Origin: Alteriqipengyuania halimionae
GTDB lineage: Bacteria > Pseudomonadota > Alphaproteobacteria > Sphingomonadales > Sphingomonadaceae
Direction: 5' to 3'
NCBI RefSeq assembly: GCF_009827575.1
Contig: NZ_WTYR01000001.1
Coordinates: 1,116,001-1,180,000, forward strand
DNA length: 64,000 bases
Part shown: piece after piece, positions 1 through 7,769 of the stretch
Layout of the letters: each line of letters opens with the position of its first letter
Position numbering within the stretch: the first letter of the stretch is position 1
Position numbers and translations under genes: made by a program
Notes under the pieces: model-generated
The model's input: the letters and a program-made list of their open reading frames with translations, nothing else
The model's database searches: none
What the model was told of the DNA's origin: nothing

Positions 1-368
1 AGGATGGAGGCCAAAGTCATCTGCATCCAGCCGATATCCAGCTTGTCGACCTCGACCATTCGTTCGGAGTTGTCTCCAAGTTCAAAGGGCGACTGCGTCT
101 CCGGCTTCAACGATAAACCTCCGACGTTCGCTCGCAAGGTTATCGAGAGAACGCCGAAACCCATAATATTAACGGCGATCACTTGGGTCTTGTCAGACCG
201 ATCCATGGGGTAGACGTCAATATAATCTGATCCCCTGGCGAGATCCTCAATCAAAGCCACTGCCTCTTTAAGAAGCGGGCCAATTACTTTTTCTGCTCTC
301 ACCTCTTCGGCTCGCTGTGCGTCCAACATTACAGCAATGCGATAAGTTTCTTCTTCAAAGGTCGCCAT
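1..368 (-). CDS. Hypothetical protein, C-terminus beyond left edge
   Basis: An open frame runs from an ATG at 368 off the left edge with no stop, giving at least 122 residues. It begins MATFEEETYRIAVMLDAQRA and is acidic and soluble, with no signal peptide or membrane segment. A GAGGA ribosome binding site lies seven bases before the ATG, which decides the start. Codon use is less GC-biased than in the chromosomal genes further right. I do not recognise the family. It is transcribed leftwards, away from the primase module of element A, and is probably accessory cargo. Confidence 0.6.
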   Translation of the reverse strand, partial: MATFEEETYRIAVMLDAQRAEEVRAEKVIGPLLKEAVALIEDLARGSDYIDVYPMDRSDKTQVIAVNIMGFGVLSITLRANVGGLSLKPETQSPFELGDNSERMVEVDKLDIGWMQMTLASI

Positions 369-534
369 AGAAAGTCCTCGGGGTTGACATCTGGATACCA
401 CTGGTAATTTACTGAGGGGGGAGTGGGGGGATTGCTCTGTATCCAATGCGGTGCTCATACAGAAGTGGAAATGCCAAATTGTTGAATTCGTACGCATTCA
501 CGCAGTCTACTTTCTGACACTCGATCAGTGGGCC

Positions 535-580
535 GCGCACGCGTGCGCACGTGTGCGGGCATAATGCACGCGTGCGCGCC
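535..580. repeat. Alternating purine-pyrimidine palindromes
   Basis: GCGCACGCGTGCGC (535-548) is a perfect 14-base palindrome and GCACGCGTGC (566-575) is a perfect 10-base palindrome, joined by more GT/GC alternation. Such tracts can form cruciforms or Z-DNA, or bind dimeric regulators. It sits in the 715-base gene-free stretch (369-1083) upstream of the primase module. The function is not known. Confidence 0.5.
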
Positions 581-667
581 TTTTGCGATCGGACAGAGGA
601 TGGGTGGCAGGTCGATCGGCTGACCAGAGGGTGTCCGACACGCCAGTCGCGGCGCTCCCATGAACCT

Positions 668-915
668 CATCAGTTCCATCGGTTCCGATCAGTTCCGGAT
701 CAGTTCCGACCAAGCCGAACCGATGAAGCTATGTGCATAAGGGCCCATAAAAGGCCCTATGCGCACAGCGTTCATGTCATTAGTTCTTCAGTTCCAATAC
801 TTAAAGGCGGAACTGATGAATGCGCCCGAAAACGGCAGGGAGTGGTAGCCTGTCCCACCAAGCAAGCACCTCCGATCCGGGACGCGTGGAGTGCTCCATC
901 AGTTCCATTAGTTCC
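668..915. repeat. Iteron-like cluster of ATCAGTTCC motifs
   Basis: The motif (C/G)ATCAGTTCC occurs at 668-677, 687-696, 698-707 and 897-906. An inverted copy (GGAACTGATG) is at 809-818 and a near copy at 786-795. Further GTTCC words at 682-686 and 911-915 fall between or beside them. The cluster fills the gene-free stretch before the HTH and primase-helicase genes, where iterons for replication initiation or operators for the HTH protein would be expected. The motifs are seen directly; the role is inferred. Confidence 0.55.
733..767. repeat. Imperfect inverted repeat (hairpin)
   Basis: GTGCATA-AGGGCC and GGCCCTATGCGCAC flank a short CATAAAA loop, giving a stem of more than ten base pairs with one bulge. 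It lies inside the iteron-like region. It has no T-run, so it is less likely a terminator than a structural element of an origin or leader. Confidence 0.4.
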
Positions 916-1083
916 GTATCGCCCTCGCGCCAGAGGGGCGGTCGCTCGGATTGGCGCCAATGCCGCAAGGGACTGGACGCCCTGGGGCGAGGACATTGGA
1001 GCATTGAAACACTGGTTCAGCCTGCGAGCCGAGAAGGCCTAGGCCGGTCGAAGACGCCCGCGACGCGGCTGAAAGGACCAACG

Positions 1084-1335
1084 ATGCAAGACGAGTACCT
1101 CACCACCCGACAGGCAGCCCAGTACCTCGGCTCCACGATCAACAGCCTGACCAGCATGCGCTCGTCCGACCGTGGCGGCCCACCCTGGTCGCGATCGGAG
1201 GACACCTGGCGCGTCCGCTACAGCAGAGCGGACCTGGACGACTATATTGCGAACCGCTCGCCGTATGACAGCGCTCGGGCCCACGCTGCTGCGCTCGCGC
1301 GGGACGCAGAACGGAAAGAGCCCCACCGGCGATGA
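1084..1335 (+). CDS. Small HTH (AlpA/excisionase-like) DNA-binding protein
   Basis: An 83-residue protein beginning MQDEYLTTRQAAQYLGSTIN. The TTRQAAQYLG...W(R)VRYSRADLDDYI pattern is that of the MerR-like HTH_17 fold found in phage AlpA and excisionase proteins: a helix-turn-helix near residues 7-30, a wing, then a helix. The start at 1084 has an AAGGA ribosome binding site and starts exactly at the domain; a longer in-frame opening from 820 runs through the repeat cluster and is not credible. It is followed by the primase-helicase, as in satellite replication modules. It probably regulates element genes or directs excision. Confidence 0.75.
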   Translation: MQDEYLTTRQAAQYLGSTINSLTSMRSSDRGGPPWSRSEDTWRVRYSRADLDDYIANRSPYDSARAHAAALARDAERKEPHRR

Positions 1336-1440
1336 CGCCGATGGGGCCCAACCGGCCTCGACCGCAGACGGGGTGCTTGGGAATGGGAATGGGACCAAGC
1401 GAGACAGACGACAAGACCCAATGGCAAGTTAGGATTTCAA

Positions 1441-3600
1441 GTGTCTGACGAGAACGAGACTACCGCCGCCGCTGGCGCCAAGGGGCCAGCATTCGAGTTC
1501 GAGCCCGGCGAGCTGGCCAAGCTGGCCGACACCGGATTCGAACTGATCCGGCTCCACTCCCCCGACGCCCTAGACCCGCACGGCCGCCCGATCGGCAAGG
1601 CGCCGTTCAAGGGCTGGCGCGATGAGCCGGCGATGGAAGTCGATGAGGCGATCCGGCACCTCGCCGCGCAGAACGTCGGCGTGCGACTGCGCGACGGAGA
1701 CCTGGTGGTCGACGTCGACCCGCGCAACTTCGCCGAGGGGGACGATCCGCTCCGCCGCCTTCAGGAAGACCTGGGCGTGTCGTTCGACGCCTACCCTACC
1801 GTCGAGACGGGCAGCGGCGGCAAGCACGTCTACATGAAGATGCCCGCCGGGACGCTCGTGCTGGACACTCTGGAGGCCTACCCCGGCGTCGAGTTCAAGG
1901 CCCACGGTCGCCAGGTCGTGGCGCCCGGCAGCAGCCACCCGGACACCCGCAAGCCCTACCGCCTCGTGTCCGCCAGCTTCACAGACGTGCCGGAGGCGCC
2001 AGAGACGTTCGTGAACGCGATCCTGCGGCCCGTGAGGGCCTCGGCGGACGGCGGCGGCGGCTATTCGCCGGAGTGGCTGTCGAGAGCCCTGGAGCTGCTC
2101 GACGTATCCGACTTCCGCGAGCACGGCCCCTGGCTGGAGCTCATGATGGCCTGTCACCACGCGACCGCGGGCGAAGGCCGGGACGAGTTCGTCGAGTGGT
2201 CGATTTCGGACCCCGCATATGCCGAACACGGCGATGTGGTCGGTCGCCGCTGGGACAGCCTCCACACCGACAAGGGCGGTCGCGTGGTGACAGTGCTGAC
2301 GCTCTTCAGGGAGCTGAACAAGGCGGGCGCCGGGAAGCTCGTCAGCCTCGAGCCGGACACGGCGGGCGCGGTCGAGGATTTTCACGAAGACCTGTTCGGG
2401 GCCTCAGCTGAAGACGGAGATGAGCGCGAAGTGCTGTCCTTGGAGGACTTCGTGGGCTCCACCGAGTTCGTCGTCGACGGCTTCCTGCCGGTCGGCGTCG
2501 GAGTCATCGCTGGCGCCTGGGGTGCAGGCAAGACCATCAACCTCATCCCGCTTCTCGCTACCGCGGCTCACGTGACGCCGAAGGACTGGACCGTCCGGCA
2601 CGCCGAGCTCCGTCGCCACGTAGTGTTCGTCGGCGAGGACATGGGGCAGGTGAAGAGCGCGATCGGCGCACTCTCGAGCAACCCGGGCGCGGCATCGCTT
2701 CCCGAGATCTTGAAGTGGGTGCACTACTTCCCAGCCAAGCGCTTAACACCGGAGGCCCTGGCCGCCCGCGTCAAGAAGCTGGGCGATCGCTTCACTTACG
2801 AGAATGAGCACGGCTTCAAGATACGCCCGATCGTGGTGCTCGACACCGCCAACGCCAACTGCGAGCTCGAGAGCGAGAACGACAGCCGCGCGGTCGGGCA
2901 GATGATGTCCGCGCTCAAGGCCTCAGGCGTGCCCACGATCATCGTCGGGCACGTCGCGAAGGCGATCACCCGCTCGGAGTTTGCCGCGCACAGCTTCCGC
3001 GGGTCCGGCGCGTTCGAAGCGGACGCGGACTTTACCGCCTACCTGCTCCACGACGAGACGACTGACGACCGCTACCTCGGCGTCCACAAGGTCAGGTTCG
3101 CGCCCGATTTTCGAGAGGTTGCCTTCGGCACCCACAGCAAGACCGTGGCGGTCCCTGTCGAGTGGGACCCGAGCAAGAGGCAGGAGCGGACGATCTTGAA
3201 CGGCATCCCGGCTATCAGCAGCCAAGCCGACAGGAAGGTGCGGGCTGCCGTCCGCAAGCTAGAGGGAAAAGAGAAGCGCGTCGACGATGCGGTGACGGCC
3301 TTGCTGCAGAGCGGCGAGCACCCGACCGTCAAGGCGGTGAAGGAGCATCTCGGGGGGAACAACCAAGAGACGGGGCGGATCATCAACGACCTCTGCGATC
3401 GAGGACACTTGGTGAAGTTTGAGGCCAAGGATGACTTGGAGAAGGAGCAGCGCCAGGCGCTTCACCTGCACCACAATTCGCAGCTGCTCCTCCCGCAAGA
3501 TGTTCTGTTGGAGACGTACGTCAGCAAGCGCCTAGGCAAGCTGCCGTTCGATGACTTCGGTATGGATGAGGTCGACCCGCTCGACGAGGCGGCGACCTGA
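1441..3600 (+). CDS. Prim-pol / RepA-type helicase fusion protein
   Basis: A 719-residue replication protein of the mobile element. Residues about 20-200 match a primase-polymerase domain, with VVDVD (metal-binding acidic motif) and GSGGKHVYMK. Residues about 210-300 look like a PriCT-type linker (WLELMMACHHA). Residues about 335-570 are a RecA-like helicase with Walker A GAWGAGKT and Walker B IVVLDTANAN, followed by IVGHVAK. The C-terminus from about 590 looks like a winged helix. It starts with GTG, preceded by AGGA. It likely primes and unwinds the excised element for its own replication. Domain calls come from motifs, not from a search. Confidence 0.8.
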   Translation: MSDENETTAAAGAKGPAFEFEPGELAKLADTGFELIRLHSPDALDPHGRPIGKAPFKGWRDEPAMEVDEAIRHLAAQNVGVRLRDGDLVVDVDPRNFAEGDDPLRRLQEDLGVSFDAYPTVETGSGGKHVYMKMPAGTLVLDTLEAYPGVEFKAHGRQVVAPGSSHPDTRKPYRLVSASFTDVPEAPETFVNAILRPVRASADGGGGYSPEWLSRALELLDVSDFREHGPWLELMMACHHATAGEGRDEFVEWSISDPAYAEHGDVVGRRWDSLHTDKGGRVVTVLTLFRELNKAGAGKLVSLEPDTAGAVEDFHEDLFGASAEDGDEREVLSLEDFVGSTEFVVDGFLPVGVGVIAGAWGAGKTINLIPLLATAAHVTPKDWTVRHAELRRHVVFVGEDMGQVKSAIGALSSNPGAASLPEILKWVHYFPAKRLTPEALAARVKKLGDRFTYENEHGFKIRPIVVLDTANANCELESENDSRAVGQMMSALKASGVPTIIVGHVAKAITRSEFAAHSFRGSGAFEADADFTAYLLHDETTDDRYLGVHKVRFAPDFREVAFGTHSKTVAVPVEWDPSKRQERTILNGIPAISSQADRKVRAAVRKLEGKEKRVDDAVTALLQSGEHPTVKAVKEHLGGNNQETGRIINDLCDRGHLVKFEAKDDLEKEQRQALHLHHNSQLLLPQDVLLETYVSKRLGKLPFDDFGMDEVDPLDEAAT

Positions 3601-3619
3601 GCTAAACGGCTGCCTCTTC

Positions 3620-3853
3620 TCAGCGCCCGCCGGTTCGCACGAAGCGATCCAGGTCGTCCGCGTGGTAGCGCACCAGTCGCTCTTGCATGATGTGGTAGGC
3701 CGGACCGATCCCAGCGGCCCGCCAGTTCTTCAACGTGCCTGCGGTGGAACCGAGATACGCGGCGGCGCCGCTCGTATCGAGCCAAGGGCTCACTGGCCTG
3801 CTCGTCTCTTCGCGAATCACCTTGCGGATGGCGTCTATTGTCAGTTCGGTCAC
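3620..3853 (-). CDS. Small HTH_17 (excisionase-like) protein
   Basis: A 77-residue protein with SGAAAYLGSTAGTLKNWRAAGIGPAYH...VRYHADDLDRF, the usual DNA-binding layout of AlpA/Xis-like HTH_17 proteins. The start is a GTG at 3853 preceded by a strong GGAGGA site six bases away; a longer in-frame extension to 4249 runs inside the integrase gene and is not real. It lies directly downstream of the integrase on the same strand, which suits an excisionase or integrase-directionality factor. It faces the primase gene convergently, with 20 bases between the two stops. Confidence 0.7.
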   Translation of the reverse strand: MTELTIDAIRKVIREETSRPVSPWLDTSGAAAYLGSTAGTLKNWRAAGIGPAYHIMQERLVRYHADDLDRFVRTGGR

Positions 3854-3912
3854 TCGGCTTCCTCCATCTGAGAGGAGCGCCAAGTGACCGAGAATGACCG
3901 TAGCTAGGACCA

Positions 3913-5109
3913 TCACTCGGGAGCGGGCAGCGCGGGCGTGAAGCCCATCGGGTCCACCACGCGGCCGTCGGAAGTCTCGGTGAAGCCTGAATGAGCTGCC
4001 GCGAAGACCAGGTCTTCGAGCGCCTGAGCATGATTCCTCAGGTGCTCGACGAGATGCTCCGCGTGTACATAACCGCCGGACGCGCCGGGCAGCTTCTGGC
4101 CGAGCAGCAGCGCGCTCTCGGCGTAGCCAACGCCCGCCTGGATGTAGAGCGTGCGGGCGTGGTGGCGGTACTCGTGCGGGCTTGGCAAGCCTCGCTCCTT
4201 CGGCTCCTCGATGTGCCCGCTGCGGCTGGTCGGCGAAGGCCAGAGCCACTCGCTATTGAGAGGCCGGTCCGCCTCCATCCGGGCGTGGAGCACCTTGGAC
4301 AGCCGCCACCCGATCGGAAGGCTGAGCGGGTCGTCGCTCGTCTTCATGTGCGTCAGCGTCAGGACCCCGCCCTCGGCGTCCACGTCCTCCCTGCGCACGT
4401 TCAGGATCGAGGACCGGCGGGCTCCGGTCAAGAGCATCGCAACGTGGAGGTCGCGCCTGGCAGGGGTCAGCGCCGTGACCTTGCCCCACCACTCCCTCAG
4501 GTCCAGCGGCGCCACCTTGCGCCTGCGGGTGGTCGGCACCCGCAGCGCGGCCACGGGGTTGCCCTCGAGGCTCTCGTCGATCCGCATGGCCGTGTTGATG
4601 ACCGCCCTGAGCGTCCGCATGACCGAGGCGGCTGTCGGCTCCCCGTGCTTCCGCTTCAGGTCGGCGAACATGTCACGGACCATCTGGCGGGAGATGTCGG
4701 CCACGGCCTTATTGCGCCAGTTCTTCAGGTAGTGGTCCAGGTGGTAGCGGTAGCCCTCGACCGTCCGCGGCCTCCGCTGCTTCTCCTCCAGGTGGGCTTC
4801 AAGCGCGCCGGAGAGGGTGATGCCCGTCTCGTCCGGGCCGTCGGTCGGGTCCACCCCGCTTTGTATCTGGCTCATCAGCACGCGAGCGCGGTTGCGGGCG
4901 TCCCTGAGCCCGATCCTGTCGACCCGGTCGATCTTGACCCGCACCGTGCGGACGTGGCGGCCGTTCCGCCTCACGTCCCCCTGCACGGCATAGGACTTGG
5001 TGGTCTTGTGGCAGATGACCATCAGGCCCTTCACCTCGGTGTCCCTGTGGATGCCGGACCCGAGTGCAAGGTCTCGGATGCGGGCTTCGGTCAGCTTCGT
5101 CACGGCCAT
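3913..5109 (-). CDS. Tyrosine integrase of element A
   Basis: A 398-residue site-specific recombinase. The N-terminus (MAVTKLTEARIRDLA) is an arm-binding DUF4102-like domain, the middle (about 115-205) a SAM-like core-binding domain, and the C-terminus catalytic. Visible catalytic residues are Arg in TGARRSSI, Lys in HMKT, HxxR in HEYRHHA, and the nucleophile Tyr in GGYVHAE. The ATG at 5109 has AAGGAGAA eight bases upstream; a longer opening to 5265 would run into the att site. The gene begins 150 bases from the tRNA-Lys repeat, so it is the recombinase expected to use that site. The C-terminal 40 residues after the Tyr are longer than usual. Confidence 0.9.
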   Translation of the reverse strand: MAVTKLTEARIRDLALGSGIHRDTEVKGLMVICHKTTKSYAVQGDVRRNGRHVRTVRVKIDRVDRIGLRDARNRARVLMSQIQSGVDPTDGPDETGITLSGALEAHLEEKQRRPRTVEGYRYHLDHYLKNWRNKAVADISRQMVRDMFADLKRKHGEPTAASVMRTLRAVINTAMRIDESLEGNPVAALRVPTTRRRKVAPLDLREWWGKVTALTPARRDLHVAMLLTGARRSSILNVRREDVDAEGGVLTLTHMKTSDDPLSLPIGWRLSKVLHARMEADRPLNSEWLWPSPTSRSGHIEEPKERGLPSPHEYRHHARTLYIQAGVGYAESALLLGQKLPGASGGYVHAEHLVEHLRNHAQALEDLVFAAAHSGFTETSDGRVVDPMGFTPALPAPE

Positions 5110-5258
5110 AGCGACATTCTCCTTCGAGTACCGCGCCAGGCACCGAGCGGCTACCACCCTTGGCTGCCCTCCGCTGACGCTGATTGACTGGAATGTCGCG
5201 GTTTTACTGACTCGCGAGCGCCTAACTGACCATGATTGACCCCCGTTGACCCCGCTGT

Positions 5259-5314
5259 GCCGCACTCTTAATCAGCGGGTCCTTGGTTCGAGCCCAAGTG
5301 CGTCCACCATTTTT
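5259..5314 (+). repeat. att site 1: 3' part of tRNA-Lys(CTT)
   Basis: Direct repeat copy 1, differing at one base (5292 G versus A at 23229) from 23196-23251. From 5265 it reads as a tRNA 3' half: anticodon loop CTCTTAA (anticodon CTT), 3' anticodon strand TCAGC, variable loop GGGTC, T-arm CTTGG-TTCGAGC-CCAAG, acceptor strand TGCGTCC, and encoded ACCA. The 5' flank GCCGCA cannot pair as the anticodon stem (GCTGA would be needed), so this is a recombination junction and not a tRNA gene. The gene-free stretch 5110-5429 holds only this site and one arm-like repeat. Confidence 0.88.
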
Positions 5315-5354
5315 TCAAGCACTTACGGATGATCGGGCAACAGGTGCGTTCACG

Positions 5355-5376
5355 TGGGTCCCAATGGGGTCACAGA
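5355..5376 (+). repeat. Arm-like end repeat, copy 1
   Basis: TGGGTCCCnnTGGGGTC followed by ACAGA, 45 bases inside the left end of element B. A copy with the same orientation and 20 of 22 bases identical is at 23063-23084 near the right end. The half-sites TGGGTC and TGGGGTC are spaced one helical turn apart. Position near both ends suggests integrase or accessory-factor binding sites. Confidence 0.55.
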
Positions 5377-5429
5377 GTAATCCTATTGTTCAAGTGCCGC
5401 GTTGGTTCCATAGCAGGGCGACACACATT

Positions 5430-6797
5430 TCAGCGGGTGACAGCAGTCCGGTTAGCCAACCAATCCCTTATCGGGTCAGTTTGATGGCTTGCAAAGCTCT
5501 GAGATGCCGCATTTAACTCGCGGAGTGCATCTGATATCGATCGGTACCGATGCTTGCCCTCTGGATCACCCTCAAGTCTATTGGATATTCCCGATCTTAT
5601 GTTCAATTTGTCTCGATCGCCCAAGCTAGAAGGATGCTGAACAAACAGCATTCGTATCGCCAATCGACGGAAGCGAAGGTCATCGAATGATTGAGCAACC
5701 ACAGATTTCTGTGAGAATGAGGATCTATGAAATTGGGTCATCAGATTAGCATCGTGGGGAGTTGCAAAATCTTCGAAAATCATCTCCTCCAGCTGAGCTT
5801 CCTCTCCCGTCTGCGCAGTTTCGAGAGGTTCCATAAGCTCGGCAAGTGCCAGACAATGTTCGGGATTGCTCGATAAGAAAGCGGCTTGCTCGAGTTCTTC
5901 TGTCGAAGGTGCAAGATGAGAGAGGAGTTGGATTTCCTGCGAAGTCAGCAAAACCGGTGCCTTGTTAAGCGGTATTCGCCGAAGCGCCTTGCGCATCTTA
6001 GTCGAATTGTCCTTAGACGGCTTTCCCGCACCAGCCCAGTCGAACTCCAAACGGGCCAATATAGCATGTGACTGTCGGCTCAACGCTCGGTCAATACGCA
6101 TAAAACTAGCAAATGTGGAGGTCGCACCATGATCGAGGAAAAAGATCGGCGACTCAGGTGCAAGTAGGCTGGTAACGGATGCCTTCGATGTGCGTGATGC
6201 GAGCGGCTCCCAAAGCTCTGGCAAGCCTGTCTTCAATTTCTTGGCAAGAAATAGCGTGGCCTCGACATCGCCCAGCGCGTCGTGAGCGTGATGGGCAGTA
6301 AAGCCGTTTGCCGGAGCGAGGGCGTCGAGTTTGAAACTCGCTTTGCCGGTTTCGCGACGCGGAACTGTGAAGAACCCGGGACGAAGTAAACTGGCTGCTC
6401 GAATCAAAGGCAATAGGTCGAAGCGGGAGTTCCCTCCGGTCACCGTTACGTAAGGTGGCAGGAGCGCTTGCCAAAAGGCACGCTGGAGAAGTGGTTCGTC
6501 GAAGCGCATTGAGTTGTAGCCAACAAAGATGGCAGCCCCCCATTGCTCAAGCCGCTTCGCGACATTTTGCATCATGGTGAAAAAGTCTGGAAGCGACGGG
6601 TCATCGAGCAGCCTCACGTTAGTTGAGGTAACGAGGAGCGCACTCGGTGATGGCACCACCCAGGGAAGGAGGCGGCAGCGGCATTCGATCCGGTCACGCT
6701 CGATCAGATTCTCGTCGACGAGAACCGCCCCGAATTGCAAGATTTGATCGAATACGACGTCAGTACCCGTGGTTTCCAGATCATAGAATATATACAT
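5430..6797 (-). CDS. ExoI (SbcB)-like 3'-5' ssDNA exonuclease
   Basis: A 455-residue DEDDh exonuclease, close in length to E. coli ExoI (475). Motif I is FYDLETTGTD (D6, E8), motif II GYNSMRFDEPLLQRAF (D100), then NSRFDLLPLIRA, and motif III HDALGDVEAT (H172, D177). The order and wording follow the SbcB/ExoI family rather than DnaQ. Residues about 190-455 should hold SH3-like and helical parts of ExoI but are diverged. It is last of four minus-strand genes, 60 bases after the nitrilase stop, with a weak GGA site. ExoI is not typical of Alphaproteobacteria, so it is probably part of the cargo system, degrading or trimming single-stranded DNA. Confidence 0.82.
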   Translation of the reverse strand: MYIFYDLETTGTDVVFDQILQFGAVLVDENLIERDRIECRCRLLPWVVPSPSALLVTSTNVRLLDDPSLPDFFTMMQNVAKRLEQWGAAIFVGYNSMRFDEPLLQRAFWQALLPPYVTVTGGNSRFDLLPLIRAASLLRPGFFTVPRRETGKASFKLDALAPANGFTAHHAHDALGDVEATLFLAKKLKTGLPELWEPLASRTSKASVTSLLAPESPIFFLDHGATSTFASFMRIDRALSRQSHAILARLEFDWAGAGKPSKDNSTKMRKALRRIPLNKAPVLLTSQEIQLLSHLAPSTEELEQAAFLSSNPEHCLALAELMEPLETAQTGEEAQLEEMIFEDFATPHDANLMTQFHRSSFSQKSVVAQSFDDLRFRRLAIRMLFVQHPSSLGDRDKLNIRSGISNRLEGDPEGKHRYRSISDALRELNAASQSFASHQTDPIRDWLANRTAVTR

Positions 6798-6857
6798 CGT
6801 CGGGTCCGTTATACCGTAGTTGCCTTGCCATGTGGTGACGGACTCGAGTTCCCCGGT

Positions 6858-7769
6858 TCATATCTCTTCAGTCTTGGCCTCGAGGTCTGGTTTGAAGTAC
6901 TCAAAACCAGGTGGAAGGCTTTTGAAAGTCTTATTAGTCGGCTCGACCTGATGCGCTGCAAGTCCTGCCAGAGGAAGCTGCACAACTTGAGCATTGGGGA
7001 GAGATTGCCCCGCGTGGCGATAGATCAATCGTCGGAAAGGCTCGCGATATGGGCTTACCGCCAGAGAACCACCATATTGGCCACAGTTGCATACGATCAC
7101 ATTGCAGAAAAGCATACGTGAGAGGGCTTCCGCTAAATGATCGAAGGACGTTGTATCCCTGTTGTAGGCAAGGATGAACAGAGTCTGGACCTTATTGCGA
7201 TACATGACGATACGGTCGAGATCCATGAAGTCATAGCAAATCGCGACCGCGAACTTGCCCAAATCACCGCTTTCAAAAATCCAAACTGTCGGATGGGGAA
7301 GAAAGGCAACGCTGGCGCCTGTAATCGCTTGAAGCTTCGCTTTTTCACCAGGCGCGGCACAGGTCTTTCCAACTCTGCGTATTTCCGTGCGCCTCGCGAT
7401 CTGTTCTCCACGAAGCCGTCGCGGGACAATTACTATCGCTTCATTGGAAACGGTTGGCTCCGTTTCACCAGCCTCGATTCGATAGTCTAGGCCAGCGATG
7501 ATGATCGCTTCGAGCTTTTCAGCCGCCCGCTTGAGGTTTGCTTCGAAACCGAGAGGAACTGAAAGCTCCGGGAAAAGAACTATATCGGGCAAGGTGTCGA
7601 GGCCCCGGAGCGACGCAAGGAAATGGCGAATTTCCTTTTTTGCGCGGCGCTCCTCAATCGCGGACATCCGGACACATTTCTGCCAGTTGCCCGACTTGTC
7701 ATCGATCCACGCAGCGTCTGCATTTAACGATGTCTGGACAACCCCTATATTCAGGCGCTCATTAATCAT
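6858..7769 (-). CDS. Nitrilase-family (C-N hydrolase) protein of RT operon
   Basis: A 303-residue carbon-nitrogen hydrolase. The triad is visible: Glu68 in LFPELS, Lys135 in GKTCAAPGE, Cys178 in AICYDFMD. It therefore looks catalytically competent; the substrate is unknown. The ATG at 7769 overlaps the RT stop by eight bases and has GGGAGG five bases upstream; an ATG at 7784 is in frame but lacks this site. In DRT type 1 defence proteins a nitrilase domain is fused to the C-terminus of a UG1 reverse transcriptase; here it is a separate, translationally coupled gene. It probably acts as effector or signal-processing partner, which is inference. Confidence 0.85.
   Translation of the reverse strand: MINERLNIGVVQTSLNADAAWIDDKSGNWQKCVRMSAIEERRAKKEIRHFLASLRGLDTLPDIVLFPELSVPLGFEANLKRAAEKLEAIIIAGLDYRIEAGETEPTVSNEAIVIVPRRLRGEQIARRTEIRRVGKTCAAPGEKAKLQAITGASVAFLPHPTVWIFESGDLGKFAVAICYDFMDLDRIVMYRNKVQTLFILAYNRDTTSFDHLAEALSRMLFCNVIVCNCGQYGGSLAVSPYREPFRRLIYRHAGQSLPNAQVVQLPLAGLAAHQVEPTNKTFKSLPPGFEYFKPDLEAKTEEI

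Larger units (their letters stand above)
1..5314. mobile_element. Integrated element A (right part only)
   Basis: This stretch ends on the right in a 56-bp tRNA-Lys 3'-end repeat, with a tyrosine integrase facing it 150 bases inside. It also carries a primase-helicase, two small HTH proteins and an iteron-like cluster. No capsid, tail or conjugation gene is visible, so it looks like a phage satellite or integrative plasmid-like island. The left end is outside the window. The right end is well supported by the repeat. Confidence 0.75.

Noticed and set aside
551-1042. 163-aa reading frame over the repeat region of element A
   Set aside because: It runs through the GTTCC repeat cluster and palindromes, has low-complexity composition and no ribosome binding site; it is a by-product of the repeats.
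5259-5314. A functional tRNA gene
   Set aside because: Only the 3' half is present; the upstream flank cannot form the anticodon stem, D-arm or acceptor stem. The same holds for 23196-23251.
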